This document shows positions 8,928 to 17,874 of a stretch of DNA of 64,000 bases, piece by piece. The translations under genes were made by a program, and so were the position numbers. Below the pieces are notes generated by a model. It saw only the letters and a program-made list of their open reading frames with translations. It did not search any database and was not told where the DNA came from. Location: assembly GCA_015067185.1 (NCBI GenBank), contig SVMZ01000006.1:1-64000 (forward strand), in the 5' to 3' direction. Each line of letters opens with the position of its first letter. The stretch's first letter is position 1. The stretch is from Oscillospiraceae bacterium (lineage in GTDB: Bacteria; Bacillota; Clostridia; Oscillospirales; Ruminococcaceae).

Positions 8928-10757
8928 ATGGAAAACACCTCTGCATGGCTCCGTCCAAGAACAACCCGCCGTTATATTCATCCTCCCAAAGCAGAGCGGA
9001 TGTACACCATCTGGGCTGAAGGAAAAATTCTCTTCGGTGAAGTGGTTAAAAACATTGACTGGAGAAGCTTCAAAACGCTGGAGTGCAGCGGTCTCTGGCT
9101 GCTTCACGGTGAAGATGATCAACAGCTTGACTTCCACAATGCCAAAAACACCATTCCCGAAAACGGTACTCCCATCCATGGGCTCTCCCACAGTGTGGAT
9201 GCTATCGGTATCGATATCGAGACCTTCTGCGATATCGACCGCAAACCCACCTGCTTTATCCGTATAACCTTCACCAACAATGGTACCGAAGCGGTTCAGC
9301 ATCCCTTCTCCCTGCTTCTGCGCAGCGGAAAGGAAAAACTGCTTGCCTTTGCCAGCCCCGATGTCTATGCCAGCTATGCACCGGATGTCAATGTCTGGAA
9401 GGAAGCCCCCGCAACATGGTACCGCCCCGAAAAGCAGGACAGCATGGTGGTTGTGGACGAGAACACCTTCCTCATTGCCGACTCTGCGCTCCCCCTCACA
9501 TGGGATGAAAAGGCAGGCGCTCTCCGTTTTGATGTTTCTCTCGCAGCCGGCGAAACTGCTGTGCTTACCCTCTCTCTGGGCAAAGGCGACATCCTTCCCT
9601 TTGATTACGATCAGGAAAAACAGCGCACCATTACCTTCTGGGAACGCGAACTCTCCCGTCTTACCAAACTGCCGGAAGCAATCAAAAACGATCCCGCTCT
9701 CCTCAAAATGGTACAGAACCTCACCGTTCATCTGCTGCAGTGCTGCTGCTATCAGGTAGGCAGCGACTATCTGCTTTCCCGTCAGGGCGGTCTCCAGCGT
9801 CTCATCTGGCCCTGGGAGGCCATCTCCGCACTGGAAGCCCTCTCCCGCATCGGTGATTTTTCCGATTATATCGAACCGGTTCTCTCCATGTACTTCGAGA
9901 TGCTTCAGGCTCCCGACGGCGAGATCCGTCCTGCCGGTGAAGGCTGGGCCTGCATTACCGCTTCTGTTCTCTATAGCTTTGCCCTCTATTGCCGCGAGTG
10001 CAACACCCGCTTCTATTATCGCTACCGCAAGCACGCCATGGCTGCCTTTGATTGGATCAAGCGTACCCGCGCCACCTCCGTCACCGCCAACGGCTGCTTT
10101 GCCGGTCTGTTTCCGCCCATGCGCGGCTGCGACTGGGGTCAGGAATTCCAGGCATGGATGTCTACCGATATCATCAACGTTGACTGCCTTGCCATGTTCT
10201 CCTCTGTCGCCGACCAGTTCGGCGATCCCCGCGCCGAGGAAATTCGCGCTGAATATTTGGATTACCACGGCACCATGTGCAAACTGATGGAAAAATTCGA
10301 GAAGGAAGCCGAAGGAACCGACCAGCTCCGTGTTCCGCTCTGCCCGGATGGCAACGATGCCCAGCTGCTCAAGGAGTTCTATCCCTACTTCAACTTCGGT
10401 AAATTCTCCGCCGCTCGTGTTGTCAAGGATGAAGATGTTGAGCGTATGCTGAACTTTACCAAGGCTAAGGGCATCTACTGTGACAAGGGTCTCTACGGTC
10501 ATATGCCCTATGAGGATGGTAATCTACACATTTGGTATACCTCCATTCCGGATTACTACTGGTTCCTCACCTGGATGCGTCTGGGCAACCGTGAACGCGC
10601 TGAAGAGATCATCAACGCTCAGATCAACTATTCCATGACCGATGAGTATTATATGCTGGAGCGCTATGCGGATAATGATCCCTACTATGTGCCCTGGAGT
10701 CCCAACTCCAGCGCCAACGGCCGCACCATCATCATGCTGATTGACTTTTACAGCTGA
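8928..10757 (+). CDS. Six-hairpin glycosidase-like protein of unassigned family
   Basis: 609 residues, no signal peptide. The N-terminal half (about 1-230) looks like a beta-sandwich domain (CFIRITFTNNGTEAVQHPFSLLLRSG; RFDVSLAAGETAVLTLSLG). The C-terminal half is helix-rich with aromatic and acidic motifs typical of (alpha/alpha)6-barrel glycoside hydrolases: GGLQRLIWPWEAISALEAL, GEIRPAGEGWACITASVLYSFALY, RGCDWGQEFQAWMSTD. I cannot place it in a numbered CAZy family. It follows the sugar importer and its regulator with GAAAGGA before the ATG, so it is probably the cytoplasmic enzyme that processes the imported oligosaccharide. Which acidic residues are catalytic is unknown. Confidence 0.65.
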   Translation: MENTSAWLRPRTTRRYIHPPKAERMYTIWAEGKILFGEVVKNIDWRSFKTLECSGLWLLHGEDDQQLDFHNAKNTIPENGTPIHGLSHSVDAIGIDIETFCDIDRKPTCFIRITFTNNGTEAVQHPFSLLLRSGKEKLLAFASPDVYASYAPDVNVWKEAPATWYRPEKQDSMVVVDENTFLIADSALPLTWDEKAGALRFDVSLAAGETAVLTLSLGKGDILPFDYDQEKQRTITFWERELSRLTKLPEAIKNDPALLKMVQNLTVHLLQCCCYQVGSDYLLSRQGGLQRLIWPWEAISALEALSRIGDFSDYIEPVLSMYFEMLQAPDGEIRPAGEGWACITASVLYSFALYCRECNTRFYYRYRKHAMAAFDWIKRTRATSVTANGCFAGLFPPMRGCDWGQEFQAWMSTDIINVDCLAMFSSVADQFGDPRAEEIRAEYLDYHGTMCKLMEKFEKEAEGTDQLRVPLCPDGNDAQLLKEFYPYFNFGKFSAARVVKDEDVERMLNFTKAKGIYCDKGLYGHMPYEDGNLHIWYTSIPDYYWFLTWMRLGNRERAEEIINAQINYSMTDEYYMLERYADNDPYYVPWSPNSSANGRTIIMLIDFYS

Positions 10758-10769
10758 TCTGCAGACATA

Positions 10770-10810
10770 AAAACAAGCGGGAACCTTTTGAAAAGGATCC
10801 CGCTTGTTTT
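10770..10810. terminator. Bidirectional terminator
   Basis: AAAACAAGCGGGA (10770-10782) pairs perfectly with TCCCGCTTGTTTT (10798-10810). It sits between convergent genes and carries T-runs on both strands. Confidence 0.88.
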
Positions 10811-10823
10811 ATCTTATTCTGTT

Positions 10824-11609
10824 TCAGCTGCGGAAAAATGTTTCTTCCATGGTGTTCGCTGTAACCTCATAGGTGTGGCCGTCGATCACATTCATATACG
10901 GTTTGGCATAGGCATTCGGCAGCATACCTCGCTCCACCAGCTCCACCCGCAGTGTGATGGGCTTTTCATATACCACCGGTTTGGCATTTGCCGCATTTTT
11001 GACGGCTTCGATGGTCTTTTCCCGAATGACTTCATGAGCTTTTTCCTGCGGCAGCAGCAAAGCTCCACACCAAGTGATTCCTTTCTTTACCTCTGCCGTA
11101 ACCACCCACGGCATCAGCTCCTTCGCCTCCGCACATAGCTTGTCATCTCCCGATACCATAATTACCGGTTTGCCGTAATCGCCGACAATACCCGCATCGA
11201 TGGCTGTCTCACCGGCGACTTTTCCGTTGATATGGTAGTTCTGAATAGATGCGGAACTCATGGAATGCTCCAGCGTTCCCCCTAAAGTACCAGCCATGGC
11301 ATGATATCCCAACAAAATCACGGCATCACACTCTTCCAGAAACGGGAAACGGTTTTGCCCTGTATAACCTACGATATATCCGTCAGCTTCAGGACAAAGC
11401 TCGTGATAGATTACATTGGCTCCATCTGAATGGCAGTCGCGGACATAGACCTTTTCCACTCCCGCCTCCTTGCAGGCACGGACACATACATTGATATCCT
11501 CTGTCATATATTTGCGCCCTTCCTGATAAGCCGGATTCCCCTTGATCACCTGATCGCGGGTCATAACCCCACTGATTCCTTCCATATCCACCATGATGTA
11601 TACGTTCAT
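10824..11609 (-). CDS. dppA: M55 family D-aminopeptidase, DppA-like
   Basis: About 261 residues from the ATG at 11609. It has the M55 metal-site motifs YIMVDMEGISG (Asp and Glu ligands), RDCHSDGAN, GYHAMAG (His) and GETAIDAGIVGDYG (Glu), which match the zinc aminopeptidase DppA. These enzymes release D-amino acids from peptides, probably recycled peptidoglycan stems. The ATG at 11618 directly touches the AAGGAG sequence, whereas ATG 11609 lies 9 nt from it, so the latter is chosen. It is 20 bp downstream of pcp on the same strand, making a two-gene peptide-breakdown operon. It is cytoplasmic. Confidence 0.9.
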   Translation of the reverse strand: MNVYIMVDMEGISGVMTRDQVIKGNPAYQEGRKYMTEDINVCVRACKEAGVEKVYVRDCHSDGANVIYHELCPEADGYIVGYTGQNRFPFLEECDAVILLGYHAMAGTLGGTLEHSMSSASIQNYHINGKVAGETAIDAGIVGDYGKPVIMVSGDDKLCAEAKELMPWVVTAEVKKGITWCGALLLPQEKAHEVIREKTIEAVKNAANAKPVVYEKPITLRVELVERGMLPNAYAKPYMNVIDGHTYEVTANTMEETFFRS

Positions 11610-11628
11610 CCTTGTCATCTCCTTTTTC

Positions 11629-12216
11629 TCATAATGTTTCTATTGCCACGGTAAGAGCCTTCACCATCTCATCCATCTGCATGGACGGTTCTCCGTTTTT
11701 TGCCTGCTCCGGCAAAAACGGAACATGGATAAACCCTACCTTTGTGCCGGTATTCTCAAAATGTGCCAGCAAAGAATAAAACACACAGTTGCAGACATAG
11801 GCCCCTGCTGTATAGGAAAGCTGTGCCGGGAGACCTTTTCCGGCGATAGCTTCTGCCATTTGCCTTGCGGGAACGGTGGAAAAATAAGCATCTGCTCCCC
11901 CAACAAGAATCCTTTCATCCATCGGTTGCTCCCCTGCATTGTCAGGAATCCGTCCATACTTGAGATTAATCCCCACTAACTCCGGGGTTACGGCGCTGCG
12001 TCCACCAGCCTGACCGATACACAGGATTACATCCGGTTTAACTGCTGCAGCGAAATGGTTTACCGTCTTCGCCGCTCCTTCAAAAGTCACCGGAATGCAG
12101 AGCTTGGTTAACTCATATTCGCCCATCATATCTGGCAACCTCTTTACCGCCTCCCATGAGGGGTTTATTTTTTCTCCGCCAAAGGGCTCAAACCCCGTTA
12201 TCAACAGCCTTCTCAT
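11629..12216 (-). CDS. pcp: Pyroglutamyl-peptidase I
   Basis: 195 residues from ATG 12216, which has AAGGAG 7 nt upstream; an ORF extension to 12267 adds 17 residues without a ribosome site. The N-terminus RRLLITGFEPFGGEKINPSW is the family signature. The catalytic triad is visible as Glu in GRSAVTPELVGIN, Cys in YTAGAYVCNCVFY and His in GFIHVPFLPEQ (family C15). It removes N-terminal pyroglutamate from peptides in the cytoplasm. It is the first gene of a pcp-dppA operon with its own promoter. Confidence 0.95.
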   Translation of the reverse strand: MRRLLITGFEPFGGEKINPSWEAVKRLPDMMGEYELTKLCIPVTFEGAAKTVNHFAAAVKPDVILCIGQAGGRSAVTPELVGINLKYGRIPDNAGEQPMDERILVGGADAYFSTVPARQMAEAIAGKGLPAQLSYTAGAYVCNCVFYSLLAHFENTGTKVGFIHVPFLPEQAKNGEPSMQMDEMVKALTVAIETL

Positions 12217-12247
12217 GTTCCGCTCCTTTTCATATCCTCTACTATAC

Positions 12248-12275
12248 ATTATACCTTTCAATCTCAACCTGTCAA
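12248..12275 (-). promoter_or_regulatory. Predicted promoter of pcp-dppA
   Basis: On the minus strand: TTGACA, a 16-bp spacer and TATAAT, ending about 32 bp before the pcp ATG. Confidence 0.65.
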
Positions 12276-12298
12276 CATAATATTTTCTTTTCTCCTCG

Positions 12299-12327
12299 TT
12301 GCTTTTTCTTCTGTAATCTGTTATACT
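12299..12327 (+). promoter_or_regulatory. Predicted promoter of the nucleoside phosphorylase gene
   Basis: TTGCTT (12299-12304), a 17-bp spacer and TATACT (12322-12327), divergent from the pcp promoter. Confidence 0.55.
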
Positions 12328-12400
12328 TTTATGTAGTTTCTACTCAAACATAATTCTTCTTTTCCGCAAACTTCAAACACTCTGTTGGAGGTGCCACTTT

Positions 12401-13699
12401 ATGAGAATCTACGATATCATCGCCAAAAAACGCGACGGCGGAGAACTGACCCGCGAGGAACTTGAATTTTTTGTCAGCGGCTCGTTGGGCACCATTCCCG
12501 ATTATCAGCTTTCTGCACTGCTGATGGCAATCTGCATCCGGGGCATGACCGAACGAGAAACCTCCGACCTGACTCTGTTGATGGCCAATTCCGGCGATGT
12601 GATGGATCTTTCCAAGATTGAAGGCACCACCATCGATAAACACAGCACCGGCGGCGTAGGCGACAAAACCACTCTGATTGCCGGTCCCATTGCTGCCGCC
12701 TGCGGTGTTAAGGTGGCCAAAATGTCCGGCCGCGCCCTGGGACATACCGGCGGCACCATCGATAAACTGGAATCCATCCCCGGCTTCCGCACCTCTCTCT
12801 CCAACAAAGAATTTTTCGATATTGTCAACCGCGTCGGCATCTGTGTTGTCGGTCAGACCGCCAATCTTGCCCCAGCCGACAAAAAACTCTATGCACTTCG
12901 CGACGTCACCGCAACTGTGGAAAGTATTCCGCTCATCGCCTCCAGCGTGATGAGCAAAAAGCTGGCCGCCGGTTCCGACGGTATTCTTCTGGATGTCAAG
13001 GTGGGTAAAGGCGCTTTTATGAAGACTCGCGAATCCGCCATTGCGCTGGCCGAGCAGATGGTAGCTATCGGCAAACGTGCCGGACGCCACACCGCCGCCC
13101 TCATCACCAATATGGATGTTCCGCTGGGACGCGCCATCGGAAACTCTCTCGAAGTTACCGAAGCCGTTGAAACGCTTTCCTGCAAAGGTCCCGCCGATAT
13201 TACAGATCTCTGTCTCGAGCTTGCCGCCAATATGCTGTATCTCTCCAAAAAAGGCGGAACACTGACAGAATGCCGCCGCCTTGCTTCCGAGGCCCTCAAG
13301 AGCGGTGCGGCACTCAAAAAACTGGAAGAAATGGTGGAAGCTCAGGGCGGTGACATTGCCTACCTGCGAGATACCGAACTGTTCCCCACCACCCCGGAAT
13401 CCGGCGAATACACCGCCGAGAAAGACGGCTACATCACCAGTATCGATGCCGAAGGCTGCGGTATCACCGCCTCCCTGCTGGGTGCCGGAAGAGAAGCTGC
13501 CGGCGATCCCATTGATCCCGCTGCCGGCATTATCCTGCTGAAAAAACCGGGCGAATATGTCCGCCGCGGCGAACCGCTGGCTATCCTCTATGCCTCCAGC
13601 CAGATCAAACTGGTGCAGGGACTTGCCCGGATTGCCCGCTGCTATAACATTTCCAACATCAATCCGCCGATCCCAGAGCTGATCATTGCCTCTGTGTGA
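12401..13699 (+). CDS. pdp: Pyrimidine-nucleoside phosphorylase
   Basis: 432 residues, the normal length for the family. The signatures IDKHSTGGVGDKTTL (phosphate-binding loop) and KMSGRALGHTGGTIDKLESIPGF identify a thymidine/pyrimidine nucleoside phosphorylase, and the C-terminal part ends in the usual barrel-hybrid domain. It converts (deoxy)uridine or thymidine plus phosphate to base and (deoxy)ribose-1-phosphate in the cytoplasm. Firmicutes enzymes of this length are usually the broad-specificity Pdp type rather than strict DeoA; that choice is inference. GGAGG lies upstream of the ATG, and a terminator follows. Confidence 0.93.
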   Translation: MRIYDIIAKKRDGGELTREELEFFVSGSLGTIPDYQLSALLMAICIRGMTERETSDLTLLMANSGDVMDLSKIEGTTIDKHSTGGVGDKTTLIAGPIAAACGVKVAKMSGRALGHTGGTIDKLESIPGFRTSLSNKEFFDIVNRVGICVVGQTANLAPADKKLYALRDVTATVESIPLIASSVMSKKLAAGSDGILLDVKVGKGAFMKTRESAIALAEQMVAIGKRAGRHTAALITNMDVPLGRAIGNSLEVTEAVETLSCKGPADITDLCLELAANMLYLSKKGGTLTECRRLASEALKSGAALKKLEEMVEAQGGDIAYLRDTELFPTTPESGEYTAEKDGYITSIDAEGCGITASLLGAGREAAGDPIDPAAGIILLKKPGEYVRRGEPLAILYASSQIKLVQGLARIARCYNISNINPPIPELIIASV

Positions 13700-13720
13700 T
13701 ACGCTGTTTCCACTCTTTCT

Positions 13721-13764
13721 ACCGTCCTGTATCCCCCGGAACGCAGGACGGTTTTCTGTTTTTT
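13721..13764 (+). terminator. Intrinsic terminator of pdp
   Basis: ACCGTCCTG (13721-13729) pairs with CAGGACGGT (13744-13752), followed by TTTCTGTTTTTTG. Confidence 0.85.
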
Positions 13765-13837
13765 GTTCATCCGCTCCTTTCCCGCTCTATCCTCGCGAAA
13801 AAATTCTGAAAAAACACAAAAAAACCTTGAAAAACAC

Positions 13838-13866
13838 TTGCATTTCCCGATGCGTTGTGGTATAAT
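13838..13866 (+). promoter_or_regulatory. Predicted promoter of rpsB-tsf with a leader of about 100 nt
   Basis: TTGCAT (13838-13843), a 17-bp spacer and a perfect TATAAT (13861-13866). The leader up to 13976 can form a small GGCAGC/GCTGTC hairpin and ends with AAGGAGG. A leader of this length could host S2 feedback control, but I recognise no known motif in it. Confidence 0.7.
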
Positions 13867-13976
13867 TTTTTGGATAAAAAATCACACGTTTCACAATTGT
13901 CGGATCGGGTGGCAGCGGTGCTGTCTGTCCGCCAAAATGCGTGAAGCGGAGGTAAACAACCTAAGGAGGAAAAACC

Positions 13977-14726
13977 ATGGCAGTAGTATCTATGAAACAG
14001 CTTCTTGAAGCAGGCGTTCATTTCGGACACCAGACAAGAAGATGGAACCCCAAAATGGCTCAGTATATCTTCACTGAGCGCAACGGCATCTATATCATCG
14101 ACCTTCAGAAAACCGTTAAGAAGCTCGAAGATGCCTATATGTTCATCCGCGAAGTATCCGCAGAGGGCAAGGAAGTTCTCTTTGTTGGTACTAAGAAGCA
14201 GGCCGCTGACTCCATCCGTGAGGAAGCTGAGCGTGCAGGTGCACATTATGTTAACGCCCGTTGGCTCGGCGGTATGCTGACCAACTTTAAAACCATTCGC
14301 CGCCGCATCGATCGTCTCGAGCAGCTCCGCAGAATGGAAGAAGACGGAACCTTCGAGCTCCTCCCCAAGAAAGAAGTTATCAAGCTCAAGCTCCAGATCG
14401 AGCGTCTTGAGAAATTCCTCGGCGGTATCCAGAACATGAAGCGCGCTCCCGGCGCACTCTTCGTTGTTGACCCGCGCAAAGAGAAGATCGCTGTTGTCGA
14501 AGCTAAGAAACTCGGTATCCCCGTAGTAGCTATCGTTGACACCAACTGCGATCCTGACGAAGTTGATTACGTTATCCCCGGAAACGACGACGCTATCAGA
14601 GCGGTCAAACTTATTGCCTCCACCATGGCTAACGCTATCCTCGAAGGCAGACAGGGCGAGCAGACCGCCGATGCTGTTGAGAAGATTGAAGCTGACGAAG
14701 CTGAAGAGAACGAGATCGCTGAATAA
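13977..14726 (+). CDS. rpsB: 30S ribosomal protein S2
   Basis: 249 residues. Clear S2 signatures: [23 protein letters not shown] at the N-terminus, [28 protein letters not shown] and [25 protein letters not shown]. The acidic C-terminal tail is common in Clostridia. AAGGAGG sits 7 nt before the ATG. It is the first gene of the conserved rpsB-tsf operon; the product is assembled late into the 30S subunit. Confidence 0.98.
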   Translation: MAVVSMKQLLEAGVHFGHQTRRWNPKMAQYIFTERNGIYIIDLQKTVKKLEDAYMFIREVSAEGKEVLFVGTKKQAADSIREEAERAGAHYVNARWLGGMLTNFKTIRRRIDRLEQLRRMEEDGTFELLPKKEVIKLKLQIERLEKFLGGIQNMKRAPGALFVVDPRKEKIAVVEAKKLGIPVVAIVDTNCDPDEVDYVIPGNDDAIRAVKLIASTMANAILEGRQGEQTADAVEKIEADEAEENEIAE

Positions 14727-14776
14727 TTGCTGCGCAATTTAAGTTACCTCGAAAATTTTGAGATGGAGGAATAATC

Positions 14777-15691
14777 ATGAATTTTACAGCTAAAGATGTA
14801 CAGACTCTGCGCGAGAGAACCGGCGTTGGTATGATGGATTGCAAAAAGGCTCTCACAGAGGCTAATGGTGATATGGACAAGGCTATTGAGGTCCTTCGTG
14901 AAAAGGGTCTCGCAAAGCAGGCTAAAAAGGCCGGCCGCATCGCTTCCGAGGGTATCGTTTACGCTCTCGTTGATGAGGCTGCAAAGACTGCTGTTATGAT
15001 CGAAGTCAACGCTGAGACCGACTTCGTAGCTAAGAACGAGAAGTTCGTAAACTTTGCTGCTGATTGCGCAAAGACCGTTCTTGCCTGCAATCCCGCTGAT
15101 GTTGACGCTCTTCTCGAGTGCAAGATCCCCGGAACTGACAATACCGTTGCTGACGCTCTCCGCGATATGGTTCTCGTCATCGGTGAGAACATCAAGGTTC
15201 GTCGCTTTGTAAAGCACGACGGTATCGCTTGCGATTATATCCACGGCGGCGGCAGAATCGGCGTTCTCGCTTTCTTCGAAGCTGATGACGCTATCGTTGC
15301 TAAGGCTGAGTTCAAGGCTATGGCTAAGGACATCGCTATGCAGGTTGCTGCTTCCCTTCCCCAGTATCTTGATCCCGCTTCCGTTCCTGCTGAGATTATT
15401 GACAAAGAGAAGGAAATTCTCCTTGCTCAGGCTATGAACGAAGGCAAGCCCGCTAACATCGCTGAAAAGATGGTTGCTGGCCGCATCAAGAAGTTCTATC
15501 AGGAAAACTGCCTTGTTGACCAGGCTTTCATTAAGGATCCCGATATGAGCGTTTCCAAGTATGTTGCGGAAACCTGCAAGGCTCTCGGCGGCGACGTTAA
15601 AGTTACCGGCTTCGTACGTTATGAGAGAGGCGAAGGCCTTGAGAAGCGTGAAGACGACTTTGCAAGCGAAGTTGCCAACATGGTTAAATAA
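14777..15691 (+). CDS. tsf: Elongation factor Ts
   Basis: 304 residues. The N-terminal UBA-like domain (VQTLRERTGVGMMDCKKALTEANGDMDKAIEVLREKG) and the TDFVAKNEKF motif that contacts EF-Tu are both present, followed by the dimerisation/core region. It catalyses GDP release from EF-Tu. It lies 50 bp downstream of rpsB with GGAGG before the ATG, and a strong terminator follows. Confidence 0.98.
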   Translation: MNFTAKDVQTLRERTGVGMMDCKKALTEANGDMDKAIEVLREKGLAKQAKKAGRIASEGIVYALVDEAAKTAVMIEVNAETDFVAKNEKFVNFAADCAKTVLACNPADVDALLECKIPGTDNTVADALRDMVLVIGENIKVRRFVKHDGIACDYIHGGGRIGVLAFFEADDAIVAKAEFKAMAKDIAMQVAASLPQYLDPASVPAEIIDKEKEILLAQAMNEGKPANIAEKMVAGRIKKFYQENCLVDQAFIKDPDMSVSKYVAETCKALGGDVKVTGFVRYERGEGLEKREDDFASEVANMVK

Positions 15692-15711
15692 TTAAAAGGA
15701 TATTCCTTTTC

Positions 15712-15740
15712 AACAGACCGCTTTTGCGGTCTGTTTTTTT
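15712..15740 (+). terminator. Terminator of rpsB-tsf
   Basis: AACAGACCGC, a TTTT loop and GCGGTCTGTT, followed by a run of T. Confidence 0.92.
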
Positions 15741-15889
15741 ATTTCTCTTCCGGAAACACCGCTTGCCATTTTTTAAATTTTCTGTTATCATTATCTCATG
15801 AAATAACCGCTAAACAATCACATACAATGTTAAAATAATCAAATACTTTTATTTTAATCAAAGGTATACTGAATACAGGAGGTACGATC

Positions 15890-16771
15890 ATGCCCATTGG
15901 ACGAGCAAAACTGCATTTTGATAATCTTTTTGAAGACAATGAGCTTTCCATCGGTGCATATCTGCTCTACCAGGCAGGGGATCTTGCCTGTGAGGGAGGA
16001 TATACTGTTGAAGAGCATGACCAGGTCGTTGACGAGATCTCCTACATTGTATCCGGCGAAGGCACTTTTATTGCAAACGGAAAAGAATTTCCTGTAAAAA
16101 AAGGCGACGTTATCGTGAGTGCTCAGGGTGAACGGCACAACATCTTTTCATCCCAGATCAATCCTATCCGGTTCTTTTATATAGGTTTTACATTTAAACA
16201 TCCCAATCAGCTCCCTTACTCACAATTGATCTCGATTTTGCGCACTCCCGGCATTAAAAGAGTAAACGGAACCCCTCTTTTTGATTGCTTTGTTTCTTTT
16301 ATGGAGGAACTTGCCAAACCGGATGATTTTTCTTCTCTCATGCTGGAATCCCTGCTGTCACAACTGATCTGTGCCACAACCAGACTTCTTCTGGAAAACA
16401 AAAAACAGAGGTATTTTTCTGCTGACAATTCCGCTGCCGATCATAAACTCATCCGCGATATTGCCGCTTATCTTGATACTCATGCCTGTGAAACCCCAAA
16501 GCTGCGTGAATTGAGCAGCCGTTTTGGATATAGCTATACGCATATCTCCCAATTATTTTCATCGGTAATGGGAGAAAGTCTTAAAGCTTACCACACCCGG
16601 AGGCGTTTTGAAAAAGCCTGTGATGAACTGGATAAGGGACTCACTGTAACCCATGTTGCAGAGTTTACCGGATTCCAGTCTGTTCATGCATTTTCCCGCG
16701 CATTTACCAAACAAATTGGTATTACCCCAAAGGAATACAAAGAAAAAAACAAAGGAGAGTTTTTCGAATGA
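15890..16771 (+). CDS. AraC-family regulator with cupin sensor domain
   Basis: 293 residues. A cupin-type N-terminal domain (EEHDQVVDEISYIVSGEGTFIANGKEFPVKKGDVIVSAQGERHNI, about residues 42-85) is followed by an AraC DNA-binding domain (about 190-285; LRELSSRFGYSYTHISQLFSSVMG and VTHVAEFTGFQSVHAFSRAFTKQIGITPKEYK). Such proteins bind a sugar in the cupin and control nearby catabolic genes. Its stop overlaps the start of the oxidoreductase gene in an ATGA, so the two are translationally coupled and the dehydrogenase is the likely partner. Confidence 0.9.
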   Translation: MPIGRAKLHFDNLFEDNELSIGAYLLYQAGDLACEGGYTVEEHDQVVDEISYIVSGEGTFIANGKEFPVKKGDVIVSAQGERHNIFSSQINPIRFFYIGFTFKHPNQLPYSQLISILRTPGIKRVNGTPLFDCFVSFMEELAKPDDFSSLMLESLLSQLICATTRLLLENKKQRYFSADNSAADHKLIRDIAAYLDTHACETPKLRELSSRFGYSYTHISQLFSSVMGESLKAYHTRRRFEKACDELDKGLTVTHVAEFTGFQSVHAFSRAFTKQIGITPKEYKEKNKGEFFE

Positions 16772-17820
16772 AAGTTGCTATTATTGGCTGCGGTACCATT
16801 GCCAATTCCGCCCACATCCCCAGCTATCTCAAAAATCCGGATGTTGAAATCGCTTATTTCTGCGATATCATCCCTGAACGCGCCTATGACTGCGTGAAAA
16901 AATATGGCTGCGGTAAAGCTGTCATGGATTATCACGACATTCTTGCAGACAAGAGTGTTGAAGCAGTCTCCGTTTGCACCCCCAACAATATGCATGCCCC
17001 CATCTCCATCGAGTGTCTCAAAGCCGGCAAAAATGTTCTCTGCGAAAAGCCCGCTGCACGCACCTATGCTGAGGCGCTTGAAATGCAGAAAGCACAGCAC
17101 GAAACCGGTAAAATTCTGAATATCGGTGTTGTCAACCGTTTCAACGACAATGTCAACCTGATCAAAAAATACATTGATTCCGGTAAGCTGGGCGAAGTTT
17201 ACCACGTCTATGTCTCTTTCCGCGCTCATCGCTCCATTCCTGGTTTGGGCGGCGCCTTCACCACAAAGGCCATTGCCGGCGGCGGTGCTCTCATCGACTG
17301 GGGTATCCATTTCCTCGATATCGTTATGTATTGCTGCGGCGATCCCGCTCCCCTCACAGTCAGCGGCGAGACTTTCTGCAAACTGGGCAAAAATATTAGC
17401 GAATACACCTACAAAGATATGTGGGCAGGCCCCCCGAAGCCCGATGGCATTTATGATGTTGACGACTCCGTTACCGGTTTGATCCGCACCACCGGCCCCG
17501 TTATCAATGTCCATGGCGCCTGGGCACAGAATATCGGTGTTGGTGAGATGTACATCGACTTCATCGGTGATAAAGCCGGCATCCGTCTGCAGTATGGCAA
17601 AGACTTTACCCTCTATACCGCAGAGCACGGCTCCCTTGTCAGCTATACTCCTGAAATCAAAACCAACAATCACTTTGAGAACGAGATCAACGCCTTTGTC
17701 AACTGCGTCAAGACCGGCGAGAAACTCCCCTCTCACATCGATTACGCTGTTATCACGTCCCAGATCATGCAGGCATTCTACGATTCTGCCGATCGTCACG
17801 AAGAGATTAAGCTTCAGTAA
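16768..17820 (+). CDS. Gfo/Idh/MocA family NAD(P)-dependent oxidoreductase
   Basis: 350 residues. Rossmann fold start MKVAIIGCGTIANSAHIPSYL, the family motif GKNVLCEKPAARTYAEA (with the EKP catalytic Lys) and a C-terminal alpha/beta domain with GGGALIDWGIHFLDIVMY. Family members oxidise or reduce sugars, inositols or sugar nucleotides; the substrate is not evident here. Translation is coupled to the upstream AraC regulator by a 4-nt overlap. It is cytoplasmic. Confidence 0.93.
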   Translation: MKVAIIGCGTIANSAHIPSYLKNPDVEIAYFCDIIPERAYDCVKKYGCGKAVMDYHDILADKSVEAVSVCTPNNMHAPISIECLKAGKNVLCEKPAARTYAEALEMQKAQHETGKILNIGVVNRFNDNVNLIKKYIDSGKLGEVYHVYVSFRAHRSIPGLGGAFTTKAIAGGGALIDWGIHFLDIVMYCCGDPAPLTVSGETFCKLGKNISEYTYKDMWAGPPKPDGIYDVDDSVTGLIRTTGPVINVHGAWAQNIGVGEMYIDFIGDKAGIRLQYGKDFTLYTAEHGSLVSYTPEIKTNNHFENEINAFVNCVKTGEKLPSHIDYAVITSQIMQAFYDSADRHEEIKLQ

Positions 17821-17835
17821 TTTTTTGATTTTTTT

Positions 17836-17872
17836 AAAGCCGAACATTCCGCACACGGAATGTTCGGCTTTT
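17836..17872. terminator. Bidirectional terminator
   Basis: AAAGCCGAACATTCCG (17836-17851) pairs with CGGAATGTTCGGCTTT (17856-17871) around a CACA loop, between convergent genes. Confidence 0.9.
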
Positions 17873-17874
17873 CA

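Noticed and set aside
8889-10502. 537-codon minus-strand open frame opposite the glycosidase-like gene
   Set aside because: Shadow frame; the plus-strand gene has domain-like motifs and a ribosome site, this one has neither.
13867-13976. rpsB leader as a known S2-binding element
   Set aside because: Hairpin potential exists but no recognisable motif; kept only as a note in the promoter entry.
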